Position numbers and translations under genes: made by a program. From NCBI RefSeq assembly GCF_004375085.3, contig NZ_SNAQ03000017.1:95093-159092 (forward strand): DNA of 64,000 bases, read 5' to 3'. The stretch is from Lewinella sp. W8 (lineage in GTDB: Bacteria; Bacteroidota; Bacteroidia; Chitinophagales; Saprospiraceae). The notes under the pieces are model-generated. The model searched no databases. It was not told the origin of the DNA and worked only from the letters and a program-made list of their open reading frames with translations. Positions within the stretch are counted from its first letter, which is position 1. The number at the start of each line of letters is the position of its first letter. Below are positions 43,982-54,400 of the stretch, in pieces.

Positions 43982-45022
43982 TTAGTCGATACCTTCCAGC
44001 CCCGTACTCACCACCGTCTTAAGTACGCCATCCTCTCCCCCAACCAGGAAGTAGGCCTCCAGTTCGGGCGTATCGTTGATGAGCTCCAGAGCGGCCTCGG
44101 GGCCGAGCACCATACAGGCGGTGGCGTAGGCGTCCGCCGTGGCGCAATCCGGCGCCAGTACACTGGCACTCAGCAGAGCATTCCGCTCCACGTAGCCCGT
44201 GCGTGGATTGATCGTGTGGCTGAATATCTCCCCCTCCACCCTGTAGTAGTTGAGGTAGTTGCCGGAAGTCGCGATGCCCTGGCCATCGGCCAGGGGGAGG
44301 GTTCCCGCCTGGGAGATGATTTCCACGTCCTCTTCCGGCGCGCGGATGGCCACCCTCCATGGGCGACCGTTCTTGTCACCGCCAGCACGAAACTCGCCGC
44401 CGACGTCAATGAGGTAATGATCACGGCCGTTAGCTTCCAGCAGTTCCGCCAGGAGATCAACGCCGTAGCCCTTGGCGCTGGCGTTGAGGTCAAGTTCAAT
44501 GTCCGGATGGGGCTTGGACAGAAATCCATCCTGGACGGTCAGCTTATCTACCCCGACCAAGCGGGTGAGACGAGCCACTTCCGCGCTGTCGATGCTGGCC
44601 GAGGTTCTTCGTTCTCCGCCGCCAAAACCCCAGTACTTTACCAGGGGGGCAACCGTGGGATCATAAGCCCCCTCGGTGTGCGCACTAATGCTGCGGGCCA
44701 GGGCGAGATTGGGCAGAAAATGGACCTGTCCCGACAGGTCAACTCCCCGCTCACTTTCATTAAACTGATTCAGCGTACTTCCCGGCACCCAGGCGGACAA
44801 TTCCTGGTTGAAGGCGTCCAGCAGGCTGTCAATTTGCGGCACCAGCCCCGGCACCTCCTCGCCCAGATAGAGAATCCGGTAGTACGTCCCCATGGCTTCT
44901 CCGGTCAGGGTTTGCGTGGGCAGTTCCCGGACAGCGTCGATTACACTTTCCGGGGCGCGGTCGCAGGTGCCCAGTAGTAGGGTAAAGAGCAGTAAAACGG
45001 GAATCAGCGAAAGTTTCTTCAT
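43982..45022 (-). CDS. apbE: FAD:protein FMN transferase (ApbE family)
   Basis: 346-residue lipoprotein (MKKLSLIPVLLLFTLLLGTC). Attaches FMN covalently to Thr/Ser of extracytoplasmic flavoproteins such as NQR or RNF subunits. Motifs: GEAMGTYYRILY, LNQFNESERG, GAYDPTVAPLVKYWGFG, LDLNASAKGYGVDLLAELL, YLIDVGGEFRAGG, SHTINPRTGY and the Mg-binding CATADAYATACMVLG. Length normal. No target flavoprotein genes are in the window. Convergent with the cytochrome dehydrogenase gene. Confidence 0.94.
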   Translation of the reverse strand: MKKLSLIPVLLLFTLLLGTCDRAPESVIDAVRELPTQTLTGEAMGTYYRILYLGEEVPGLVPQIDSLLDAFNQELSAWVPGSTLNQFNESERGVDLSGQVHFLPNLALARSISAHTEGAYDPTVAPLVKYWGFGGGERRTSASIDSAEVARLTRLVGVDKLTVQDGFLSKPHPDIELDLNASAKGYGVDLLAELLEANGRDHYLIDVGGEFRAGGDKNGRPWRVAIRAPEEDVEIISQAGTLPLADGQGIATSGNYLNYYRVEGEIFSHTINPRTGYVERNALLSASVLAPDCATADAYATACMVLGPEAALELINDTPELEAYFLVGGEDGVLKTVVSTGLEGID

Positions 45023-45112
45023 GGTAGCAGGAGAACAGTTTTCGGGGAGTAAAGTTAGGCCGTACGGTTGCTTTATGGCGACCGATCACCCCAGCTTCAC
45101 TCCCCGACAATT

Positions 45113-48100
45113 TTACCATCCCGGCAGGAGGTTAAGTCCAAACTGCCAGGTGCCGCCTTCCAGCAGCGGCCGGGCCAGGTAGGGTTCCACAATGACCGAG
45201 CCAAATACGTTGACCCGGGCACTCACCCCGGCCGTCACAATGGGCATTACCCCCGGACGAGCAATGAAGGGTTCTCCGGTTACTTCGTTGATCAGGGGCT
45301 CACCGTTCCGGTCGAGGGTGAAGACCGGTCCGTTGAACTGACTGAACTCCGTAAAGGCCACCCCGCCGTCAACGAAGAGGTTTAGATCCGAGAACAGTAT
45401 GCCCGACTTGACGAGGGCCAGGGGCTTGGGGCCCGTGAAGGGCACCCGCACCTCAAGATTACCCACCAGCAGCTTACTTCCGATCAGTTCATTGATGTTC
45501 CGACCGTTGGCTTCCAGAATGGGAACGATGTTATTCGCCTGCAGTCCCCGAATGTACCAGGGACTACCGAGGTACAGAGGAAAGAGGTCATTCCCGTTTC
45601 CACCGTAGCGACCGTAGTGCAGGGCCCGCAACGCCACGGTCCCCTTACCGAAGTAGAGGTAGCGGCGATAATCCACGTCCAGCGCCGTGAAGTTGAATTC
45701 CCCCAGGAATCGTTCGGCTCCCACGCGGAACCGTTGTCCACGGATCGGAGCCGTCAGGCCGAAGTTGGAGTTGTCTCCCACCAGCGACAGTCCCGCTCGT
45801 CCGAGCACAAAGCTTTCCGATTCGAGGTCCCGGCGGCGTTCGGGCACGCCCGGAGAATTAAGTGGGAAGCCGGAAACGGGATCGAAAAAGCGGGCGTACT
45901 CGTCAACTCGGTTCGTGAAAATACTTCCGCTCACGGAACCTTCCAGGCGCAGGGTAGTGCTGAAGGGGAACTGGGCAAAGGCCCCGATCTGGTTCTGGTA
46001 AAGGCGCTGAATCAGGTAGGGAGCATTACCCACTTCCACGAATTGGTCCTCACTGATCTGCAGGGTGTCCAGGCGGGGAGCCAGGGAGGCGAAACTACGG
46101 AAGGGAACGCGGCTCAGGCTAAAGCCGTAGTTCAGGCGCGTTTTCCGGTTGAGCCACGCGACGCTTCCCCCGAAGTCAGTGATTTCGCCGTTGAGGGCCA
46201 GGTTACCGAACAACTGGTTATTGCCCAGGATATCGCTGGCCAGCAACTGTACCCCACCGGCCAGGCCGGTGGTCGTACCGAAGAGGGGGTTATTCCCCAC
46301 CCCGGCGCCGGCGGAGCCGGCGGCGTAGTCAATCTTGAATTGCGGACGGTAAGGCACCTCCTTGATGGCCCCTTCCGACAGGACGACTTCCTGCTCCATA
46401 TCCGCCAGCAGGCGATCCACCACCAGGGGTGCGCGGGGGTTCAGGCGGGGCAAGGTAGCCGGACTGAAGTCAACGGAATCCGCCGGCACCTCGCGGGCTT
46501 CCAGACGGTCCGTCAGCGCACCGTAGATGCGGTACCCCCGCTGGTTGAAGTAGGTGTAGACCAGCCGGTTGTTCCGCCGGTCCATACTCATGGCCGGAGC
46601 GTGGTGGGTGATACCGGACACTCCGGTGATCAGGTCCGTAAGCTGCTCCACCTTTTCGGATGCCGGATCGAAGCGGTAGATGTTGCGGAAACCGTCACGG
46701 TTACTGAGGAAGTACAGCTTTCCGTCGGCCCCCTCCACGGGGTTGAGGTTGTCCGCTCCGGGGAACACGCTGAAGTCCCGGCTTTGGCCGCTTACGATGT
46801 CGTACTCCGCCAGGTTGAAGCGGTAGGCACCAAAGGGCCGGTTTTTGTCCTGAATAGACCGGCGATCCGTGCTGAAATAGATTTTCTGACCGTCGGCGCT
46901 CCAGTGGGGGTGCACCTCACTGTACTCATCGTTCGTCAGTCGGGAAACCTTTTCCGTGCGCAGGTTAATCAGGTAGAGATCAGATTGCCCTTCCACGAGT
47001 CCCGACACCAGGACGTATTTCCCATCGGGAGACCAGGCGGGGTCCACGAAGGCGGGAATTCCTTCGGGGAAGATTTTACGGACGGCCTTGCCCTTGTCTA
47101 CGTCGGCAATGACCAGGGCGTTTTGTCCCTTGGCGACTACGGTGTAGGCAAACTGCTTGGAGTCGGGAGACCACGTTCCACTATTCTCAATGTAGCTCAG
47201 GTCATCCACGTGACCGGAGGCCGTGGAGGTGCGAATCTTGCGAATGATCTTACCACTACGGGCATCGGCCAGGAAAAGGTCGATACTGAACAGGTCCTTT
47301 TCCGACAGGAAGATCAGGTATTTACCGTTGGGGCTGATTTCCGGAGCAACGTTAATCCGCCCCCCGTTTTCTTCTCGGCTGATGAGTTCCCGGCCGACGT
47401 TGCGGTCTTCCTTTACTTCCCCGACGTAGGGGCCGTAGGTTTTCCGCAGGGATTCCTCCCAGAGCTTGCTCAGGTCCTCCAGGGAGTACCCCAGGACGAT
47501 GGGCGTTGCTTTTTCCAGCCCCAGTTTTGCCGAGGCCCGGAAGTAGGGAGCAATCACCTCGTCTCCCCGCAGGCCGGTCACGAAAGCCCAGAAGGCCTGT
47601 CCGTAGCGGTAGGGAAAGTATTTTCCGGAATTGAGGTCCTTCAGGCTGGGGACATCATCATTCAGGACGGCATCCCGCATCCACATGGCGGTGAAGGGGT
47701 CTACCGCGCCAATACTGAGGTACTCCGCCAGTCCCTCCACCATCCACAGGGGCAGGTTACCCAGGTCCCGCAGGCTGGTACTGTCGCCGCGGATGACCAT
47801 ATCATACTGGAAGGCGTGCACCAGCTCGTGGCCAAGCACGTGGTGCGTCTGCTGGTTGGTGTGGGCCACCGGCATAATTACCCGGTTCTTGAAGGCTTCC
47901 GTCACCCCGCCCGTCCCGGTGCCGATGGCACCATTAATGGCGTTCGTTTGCTGAAAATCAGCGTGGTTGGCGTAAATAATCAGTGGGTTGCGAAAATCAA
48001 TCGTATCGTTGAGCACCCGCTGGTGCACCCGGTACCACTCCTCACTGTCGTTGAGGAAGTCCTCAAGCCACTCCTGGTTATTGAGGTAGGTGTACAGCTC

Positions 48101-48241
48101 GAAGTTCGGGCTTTGGTACACCTTGAAATCAAAATTGTCGTAATTGGGCTTGTTGCGGCCAAAATTGCCTAACTGTGCGGACAGTAAGCCCGGCAGCAGC
48201 AGCAAGGAAAACAAAGAAACTGCACTCAGTAATTTTTTCAT
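45113..48241 (-). CDS. Fusion of metalloprotease, TolB-like propeller and outer-membrane barrel
   Basis: 1042 residues from the ATG at 48241, which starts the signal peptide (MKKLLSAVSLFSLLLLPGLLSAQ). Residues 40-290: peptidase-MA-like gluzincin with HELVH (138-142) and the downstream Glu in LWMVEGLAEYLS. Residues 310-600: PD40/TolB-type propeller repeats (ISPNGKYLIFLSEKD, TWSPDSKQFAYTV, WSPDGKYVLVSGL, WSADGQKIYFSTD, GADGKLYFLSNRDGFRNIY). Residues 640-1042: Omp85/surface-antigen-like barrel (FGTTTGLAGGVQLLASDILG.., AGVSARVNVFGSVIVEPYLARPL). Likely sits in the outer membrane with the protease and propeller in the periplasm or outside; substrate unknown. No POTRA domain seen. Confidence 0.85.
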   Translation of the reverse strand: MKKLLSAVSLFSLLLLPGLLSAQLGNFGRNKPNYDNFDFKVYQSPNFELYTYLNNQEWLEDFLNDSEEWYRVHQRVLNDTIDFRNPLIIYANHADFQQTNAINGAIGTGTGGVTEAFKNRVIMPVAHTNQQTHHVLGHELVHAFQYDMVIRGDSTSLRDLGNLPLWMVEGLAEYLSIGAVDPFTAMWMRDAVLNDDVPSLKDLNSGKYFPYRYGQAFWAFVTGLRGDEVIAPYFRASAKLGLEKATPIVLGYSLEDLSKLWEESLRKTYGPYVGEVKEDRNVGRELISREENGGRINVAPEISPNGKYLIFLSEKDLFSIDLFLADARSGKIIRKIRTSTASGHVDDLSYIENSGTWSPDSKQFAYTVVAKGQNALVIADVDKGKAVRKIFPEGIPAFVDPAWSPDGKYVLVSGLVEGQSDLYLINLRTEKVSRLTNDEYSEVHPHWSADGQKIYFSTDRRSIQDKNRPFGAYRFNLAEYDIVSGQSRDFSVFPGADNLNPVEGADGKLYFLSNRDGFRNIYRFDPASEKVEQLTDLITGVSGITHHAPAMSMDRRNNRLVYTYFNQRGYRIYGALTDRLEAREVPADSVDFSPATLPRLNPRAPLVVDRLLADMEQEVVLSEGAIKEVPYRPQFKIDYAAGSAGAGVGNNPLFGTTTGLAGGVQLLASDILGNNQLFGNLALNGEITDFGGSVAWLNRKTRLNYGFSLSRVPFRSFASLAPRLDTLQISEDQFVEVGNAPYLIQRLYQNQIGAFAQFPFSTTLRLEGSVSGSIFTNRVDEYARFFDPVSGFPLNSPGVPERRRDLESESFVLGRAGLSLVGDNSNFGLTAPIRGQRFRVGAERFLGEFNFTALDVDYRRYLYFGKGTVALRALHYGRYGGNGNDLFPLYLGSPWYIRGLQANNIVPILEANGRNINELIGSKLLVGNLEVRVPFTGPKPLALVKSGILFSDLNLFVDGGVAFTEFSQFNGPVFTLDRNGEPLINEVTGEPFIARPGVMPIVTAGVSARVNVFGSVIVEPYLARPLLEGGTWQFGLNLLPGW

Positions 48242-48387
48242 GTTCAGTGGGATGGAAATGACTAGTAACAAATGGATCACCGTCAATTGATGGTGATTTC
48301 TACCGGGAAGACACCAACCCCCAAACCTTCTCTTGTTGCGAAAATCTTAAATCTTGTTTACCAGAGTCTTAAGGTTATAAATGGAGA

Positions 48388-48417
48388 TGCCCCCACACGT
48401 TTCAACATATGGGGGCA
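48388..48417 (-). terminator. Hairpin after the first giant T9SS protein gene
   Basis: TGCCCCCA (48388-48395) and TGGGGGCA (48410-48417) form a perfect 8-bp stem. The following minus-strand sequence is only moderately T-rich, so termination is probable but not certain. Confidence 0.55.
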
Positions 48418-48439
48418 CGCATCCGTTCGGAATTATGAT

Positions 48440-51400
48440 TTACCGTTTGGTGATTTTATGCACCATTATTCCCTGATCGGTCTCCAACTGGAGAACGTAT
48501 ACGCCCGGAGGCCAACCGGCCGCTTCTACCGGTAACCACTGCTCCCCAGCCACCAGGCGCAGGTGCTGCTCCAGGAGCACCCGGCCGTTAATGTCCCGGA
48601 CAAACAGCTGCGCCCGCTGCCCCGTAGTCACCCTGACGCCCAGGCGGGTGAGGGTACCGACGGGATTGGGGACTACCCCCAGCAGATGAGCTCCCTCCGC
48701 AAAGGTGATTTCTTCCACTCCTTCCCGGTCGGGCGCGGTGACCGCGCCGGCGGTCTCCCACTGGAGGAACAGGGGTTGCTCGGTGAGATCGGTAGCGTAG
48801 ACTTCCGCAGCCAGCGCTCCCGTTTCCGCGATGTCCACCACTTCACTGAGTTTGCCGGCCGTACGGGCGGTAAAGGTCAGTGTCATGAGGGCATCGGCAC
48901 GGAGGGGTTGGGACCAGCTTAACCAGAGGTGCCCGTAACCGGTACGGAAGTTTTCTTCCTCCCGCAGATCAGCACTCTCTACTCCGACAAAGCTCAGCTG
49001 GTCGGCGGACCATTCCAGGGCGGCCTGGCCGCCGGCGAACCGGGTTCCCTCCTGCAGTTGGAATTGCAGCACCACGGTTTCGCCGGCTTCAAAGCTTCGG
49101 TCAGTGGCCAGCAGGGCGATCGGCCGTCCACGGCCATTCCCCACCAAATTCGTGGCACCTGCGGCATCGCCCCAGGAGTCATTCAGGTCTCCCATCCGGA
49201 TACCGACAAAATCATGATCGTAAGAACAGGCCTCCAGCAACTCCACCTGGATGCTTTCCGGTGCCGGGCCGCTGCCGTCCCAATCCGCAGCCACGAAGCG
49301 CCAGGAAGGTCCGGTGGGGTAAAGGCCACGGCGTCCCAGAATCAATGCCTGGAGGTAGATCATATCCTGGGCGTCCAGGTTACCGTCTTCGTTCAGGTCA
49401 GCGGCCAGGCGCAGGTACGGACTGTCCAGCCCCCCGTACCCGAGGATGTAGCGGCGCAGCAGGAGCAGGTCCAGGGTGCTTAGTCCCATTCGGGGATCCG
49501 TTTCCAGGGAAGCCTGCAGCAGGTAACTATCGCCAACATTACCCCCAAACTGGTAGCTACCGAAACCTCCCGTGCGGGTCGTGGGAAGATCCGCTCCGGC
49601 ACTGACCAGTACGTTCGTCATGGGCTGCCCACTCAGGCTGTTGACCCGGCCGTTGACCGTTACGCTGGTGGCTACCTGACAATCATTGCAGGCCAGATTG
49701 GGATCCTGCAAACGTACAAGCACCTCACACTTTCGCCAGTTTCGGCCCCCTAGCGTACCGTCCGGTTGCACCGCAAAGGGATTGTAAGCGTCGTCCCAAA
49801 CGTACACCTCCAGATAAACTTCGTAGCGATCCTCACAGTCGAGGTAAATACTCTGCTGGTTGATGTCTACGGTATCGCCAATGCGGTTGACCGAGTAAAT
49901 CAGGTCTCCGCTACAGTCAGGGAAATCACAGCGGGCCAGATCAATGGCCTCCACCAGTACGGCGGCCTCTTCTACCACTCCGTCGTTGTCGATATCCCCA
50001 ACTTCCACCAGGGGCTGAAGATTGTAAATCTGGTCGGAGCGACACTGCAGGAAGGGCACGTAGCAGTCGTTTACCCGGAAGATTTTCTCTACCGAGGTGG
50101 TGTTCCCGCAATCATCGGTCACGATGAAGATGAAGCGGTGTTCCCCAATCGGCATCACGTTGGTGAAGGAGTACTCCGGGAAGACACCCTCCAGTTCACC
50201 GGACTGCTCGCTGTTGGTCTCGACGTTTCCGTTATTGTTGAAATCGATGCCAACGATGATGTTTCCTTCCGCCACCTGACAGGCATCCGTGAGGATAATT
50301 CCCGCCGTGACGGGAATCCGGCAGAAGTTGGTGTCTACGCAAACGGTGTCCGCCAGGCTGATGGCCACGGCGGGAGCGATGGTATCAAAAATCTTGATCC
50401 GTTGACGGTATACGTACCGACCACCGGGAGCCTCAACGCTGCGCCAGTAGCCCTCCGGGTTGGGGTCGCCGCAGTCCGCGCCCCGGCTTGCTGCCGCGGG
50501 GGCTTCATTCGTCGCGTCGCCGTCGGCATCGACAAAGATGCCGGCTTCGGAGCGGACCAGCCAGACATCCGTATCGCCCATGCTGCCGTTGCAGTCTTCG
50601 TCCCGATCGAGCTCAATGGCCGGCGATTCGCCGTCCCATTCACACCAGTTGGTTACGACGTAGCTCCGCTCCAGGTAGCGGCATTCTTCGCCTTCGGTCG
50701 GAAGCAGGGTATCCTCGAAGGTGTAGGTGATCGAATCACAGCCCCCGGAAATTACCCGCAGGGTATCCACCAGGTCCGTGCAATCGGTGATCGCGTCCCG
50801 GGGGAATTGGATTTCATACTCCAGCGAAGGCACGACCGTGATGTCCTGGAAGAACAGGCCGGTGCTGAAGTTTCCGTGTTGATCGATGGCCTGGAAGCGA
50901 CGGCGAATCCGCTCTGGGGAACAGATGTCCCCGAGGATCTCCGGCACTAATTCTCTGGCCGCGGCCGAGCAGTTATCCACTACCTCGGGCATGCCCCAGA
51001 TCATTCTCAACTGGGTGGTGTCCGCCGGATTAAAGTTATCCGGCAGGTCGCTACAACTGACCGTGACCGGATCCAGGCCAATACAGTAGGGATCGGTATT
51101 GTCCAGTACGGTGACGTAGCTCGTACAGTAATTCGTATTTCCGGCGGCATCGGTGACCAGCAGCTGGACTTCGATTTGGCCAAGGCCGACGTCTTCGCAC
51201 TCGAAGAAAATGCGTCCGTCCCACGCACTCCAGCCGAGGCTATCGGCCTGCGGATGCCCTTCGGGCAGTCGCCGCCGTAACTGACGGCCGACGAGTTCAC
51301 AGTTATCGTAGCTCCCCTGGTCAACGACCTGGAAGGGAACCATGATTACGCCGTTGCCCGGCAGGGAGAGGTTGAGCACTTCTTTACACACCGCCACGGG

Positions 51401-54400
51401 CTCGGTCCGGTCCGCCACCCGAATACGACAGTAACGATCCTCGATGCTTTCTTCGGGGTGACTGCCGGTAAAGTGGATCAGGTAATCCCCGGGAGGAACC
51501 CCCACCAAAAGGCGATCATCACCGTCTTCCAGAACGGTGTAGGTAATGGTGTCTCCCGCAGGCGTCAACTGACGCACCTCGGTGCGGAACGTCCAGGAGC
51601 TGGTATCACAAACATTATTCAGCTCGGGTGCGGGGATTTCGATATCGGCGAAACAATCAAAGTGGTTGGTCGAAAAGAGCATGATGTCTTCCTCGACGAT
51701 CGGGCAGTAATGATTGCTGATCGGGCAGGAGAAGAAGGGCTGCCCGCTACTTTCCAGTTTGAAGGTTTGGGTGTACTGGGCGAGGTCGTTACGGCACTCA
51801 TCCGTCACGATCCAGGTACGGAATACCGTCAGGCCACCGTCCGGGCGCCGTTCTGCCGCATCCTCGTAACGAACGGATAAATTATCCAGCTGATCCCCGT
51901 CCAGAGCAACGGCCACCCCACTGCGGTAAACGAAGGGATAGCCGGTGTAACTGGGGGCAGGATGTCCGTTCTCCAGCTGGGGGTAGCTATCCGTACAGCT
52001 GAACTGCACGAAATGCTCCGGCCAGGCTACTTCGTTCAAGCTCAGGGCGCGTGCCTCGATCACCTGCGTACACACTTCCTGGATCGAGGTATCAGCCATT
52101 TCCAGGCGGAAAGTTCTTTCGATGCGGGCGCTGACGCAGGTGCCAGACTCTTCATCGTTGAAGGCAATGTCCATCGGTCCGCAGGCTCCACCTACGGTGG
52201 GCCGGCCAAATTCGTCGACGCTACTGCTCCGACCGAAAATGGTGGGAATCTCGTGATTCAACAGGTCAAACACACTGAGGGTGCTGCGGCGGGTAACGAC
52301 CGGGTTAGGACCATTGGGCCTGCCTACAATCAATGGAAGGGTTTCCAGCCCCACAACTTCCCAACGGAAATTTGCTTCCTCCCCGACCCGCAGGGTACTG
52401 GTTACCAGCGTATAGATTTCTCCCGGACGCAGGACCACCGAAAACCGCTGCTGCAACCGCATCAGGTCGGGACTAATGGAATCCGGTAAAATGGGGGTAG
52501 CAAAGTGGTGCGTGGGTTGCGGCGTTACGGGCCCATCATTGGTCAGATTACAGCAATCCAGAACTTCCTCACCGCGTTGGCTAAAGACCGCTCCACGCAG
52601 TTCCGCGTCCACCTCTGCGTAGAGGTAGAAACTCAGCAAGCGGGGTGCCGTGCCCAGGTCTTCGGGCACCAGAATCGTCAGTCGTTCCTGATAGCGGCTT
52701 CCGGCGGTCAGTTGCTCGGCGGGCAGCCAGCACAGATCCTCGGTTCCGTCCAGCGCTTCACTGTCGGTAGATAGACCGGCGGAGAACCCTTGCAAGTCCA
52801 GCTCGTACATACGACTGTCCGCATCCCCGGGACAATCCACGGAAATCGGCTCGGAAGTGATGGAAGCCGAAGCGGTACAGTCCGCCACGTCCAGGTCACG
52901 AATGCTGACGCTCCGGGTGGCTCCGCCGTTGGGGATGGTTCCCACCCTGACGTACTCCCCGAAGCCACCTTCCTGACCGTCCGCCGTAATCCAGCCCCGG
53001 CTCTGGGGATTCAGGGAATTGACGAGGATTTCAATAAAGAGGCGTTCGGTACTTCCCTCCGCCTCCACACAGGTGAGCAGGATGTCGGCAATCTCGAGGC
53101 CGCAGGCGTCGGAGCAGGTCGTCGGGACCGGATCCAGGAGCAGCAGCGTATTACAATCCGCTCCGGCCAGGTCTTCGATGGAGAAGGAGAAGTCCGCGTC
53201 CACAATGGCGAAGGGGCCGAAGGAGTTGGTCTGGTCGTAGAGGTAAGCCCCGGCTCCGTTGATGCTGTACCCAACCGACGGGGCGTTAATTCCTTCTACC
53301 GACAGGTCAAAAGAGTAGGTATCGTCGGAAGGGTCGTAGGGAGTACCCGCATCATCGCAACTCAGGTTTTCCACCTTGGGCATCAGCTCACATTGGTCGG
53401 AGCAGGTCATGGGAGGCTGTACGGTGGTCCCCAGCACACACTCACTATCGGAGGAATCCGTAAACTGGAAGTTTTGCGGACCGTCGGCGATCAGGAAAGG
53501 ACCGAAAGTATTTACCACACCGTAGGCTCCGGATTGCCCCCGATCCGTAGACCAGGTTTCGCCCAGGTTGATGCCTTCAATGATGATCTCAAAGGTAAAG
53601 GTGTCATCGCTGGGATCGGTGGGTGTACCGTTGTCGTCACAGAAGGTTCCCGTGATGTTGGCGACCGTGATGGCGCAACCATCACTACAGGCCATTGGGG
53701 CCTGAATTATTATTTCATCCGTACAGCACCCGTATTCCCCGTCCGTTACCGCGAACGTCACGTCGCCCTCGGAAATGGGGAAGGGCCCCAGCTCGATGAG
53801 GTCACCGTAGCTGCCGTTTTGGCCCGCCTCGGCGATCCACCCGGCGCTGTTCGCACCCTCCACGCGGACGTCGGCATAAAAGACGTCATCGGTGGGGTCG
53901 GTATCCGTTCCGTTGTCGTCACACCGAATGCCAATCAGGTTAATTGCCAAACTGCAGCTGACGTCCATCAGAACGTACTCGGCGGTGCTTTCACAGCCGA
54001 ATTCGTCGGTAACGACGATCTGGTAAAGGCCACTGTTGGTGGCCTCAAGGGACTCCTGCCCGGCGGCACCTTCGATGGGGCCGTCCGGTCCGGTCCAGCT
54101 GATGGAGGCAACTTCGTTGGGAGAATTGTAGGTCAGCTCAATCAGTACGCTTTCCCCGGGACAGTGGTCCACGGGTCCGCGCAACTGGGCGACATCCACC
54201 GGTACGTCAAAGGAGGCGGCGCCCCGACTGGAAGCAAACCACCAGGTATTCAGGGTATTTCGATCACCGTAGCCCGTCGTGTTCTCGTTAACGACCACAC
54301 AATCGTCGGTGGCGTTTGCTTCAAAGTTGGTCCAGGTCCGGCAGGGAGTTTCCCCGGAACAGTCACAGCCCGTCAGCACCTTCTTCGGCGCTCCGGTACC

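Noticed and set aside
45617..48172. 851-codon plus-strand frame
   Set aside because: Antisense shadow of the protease/propeller/barrel gene; the composition is not that of a real protein.
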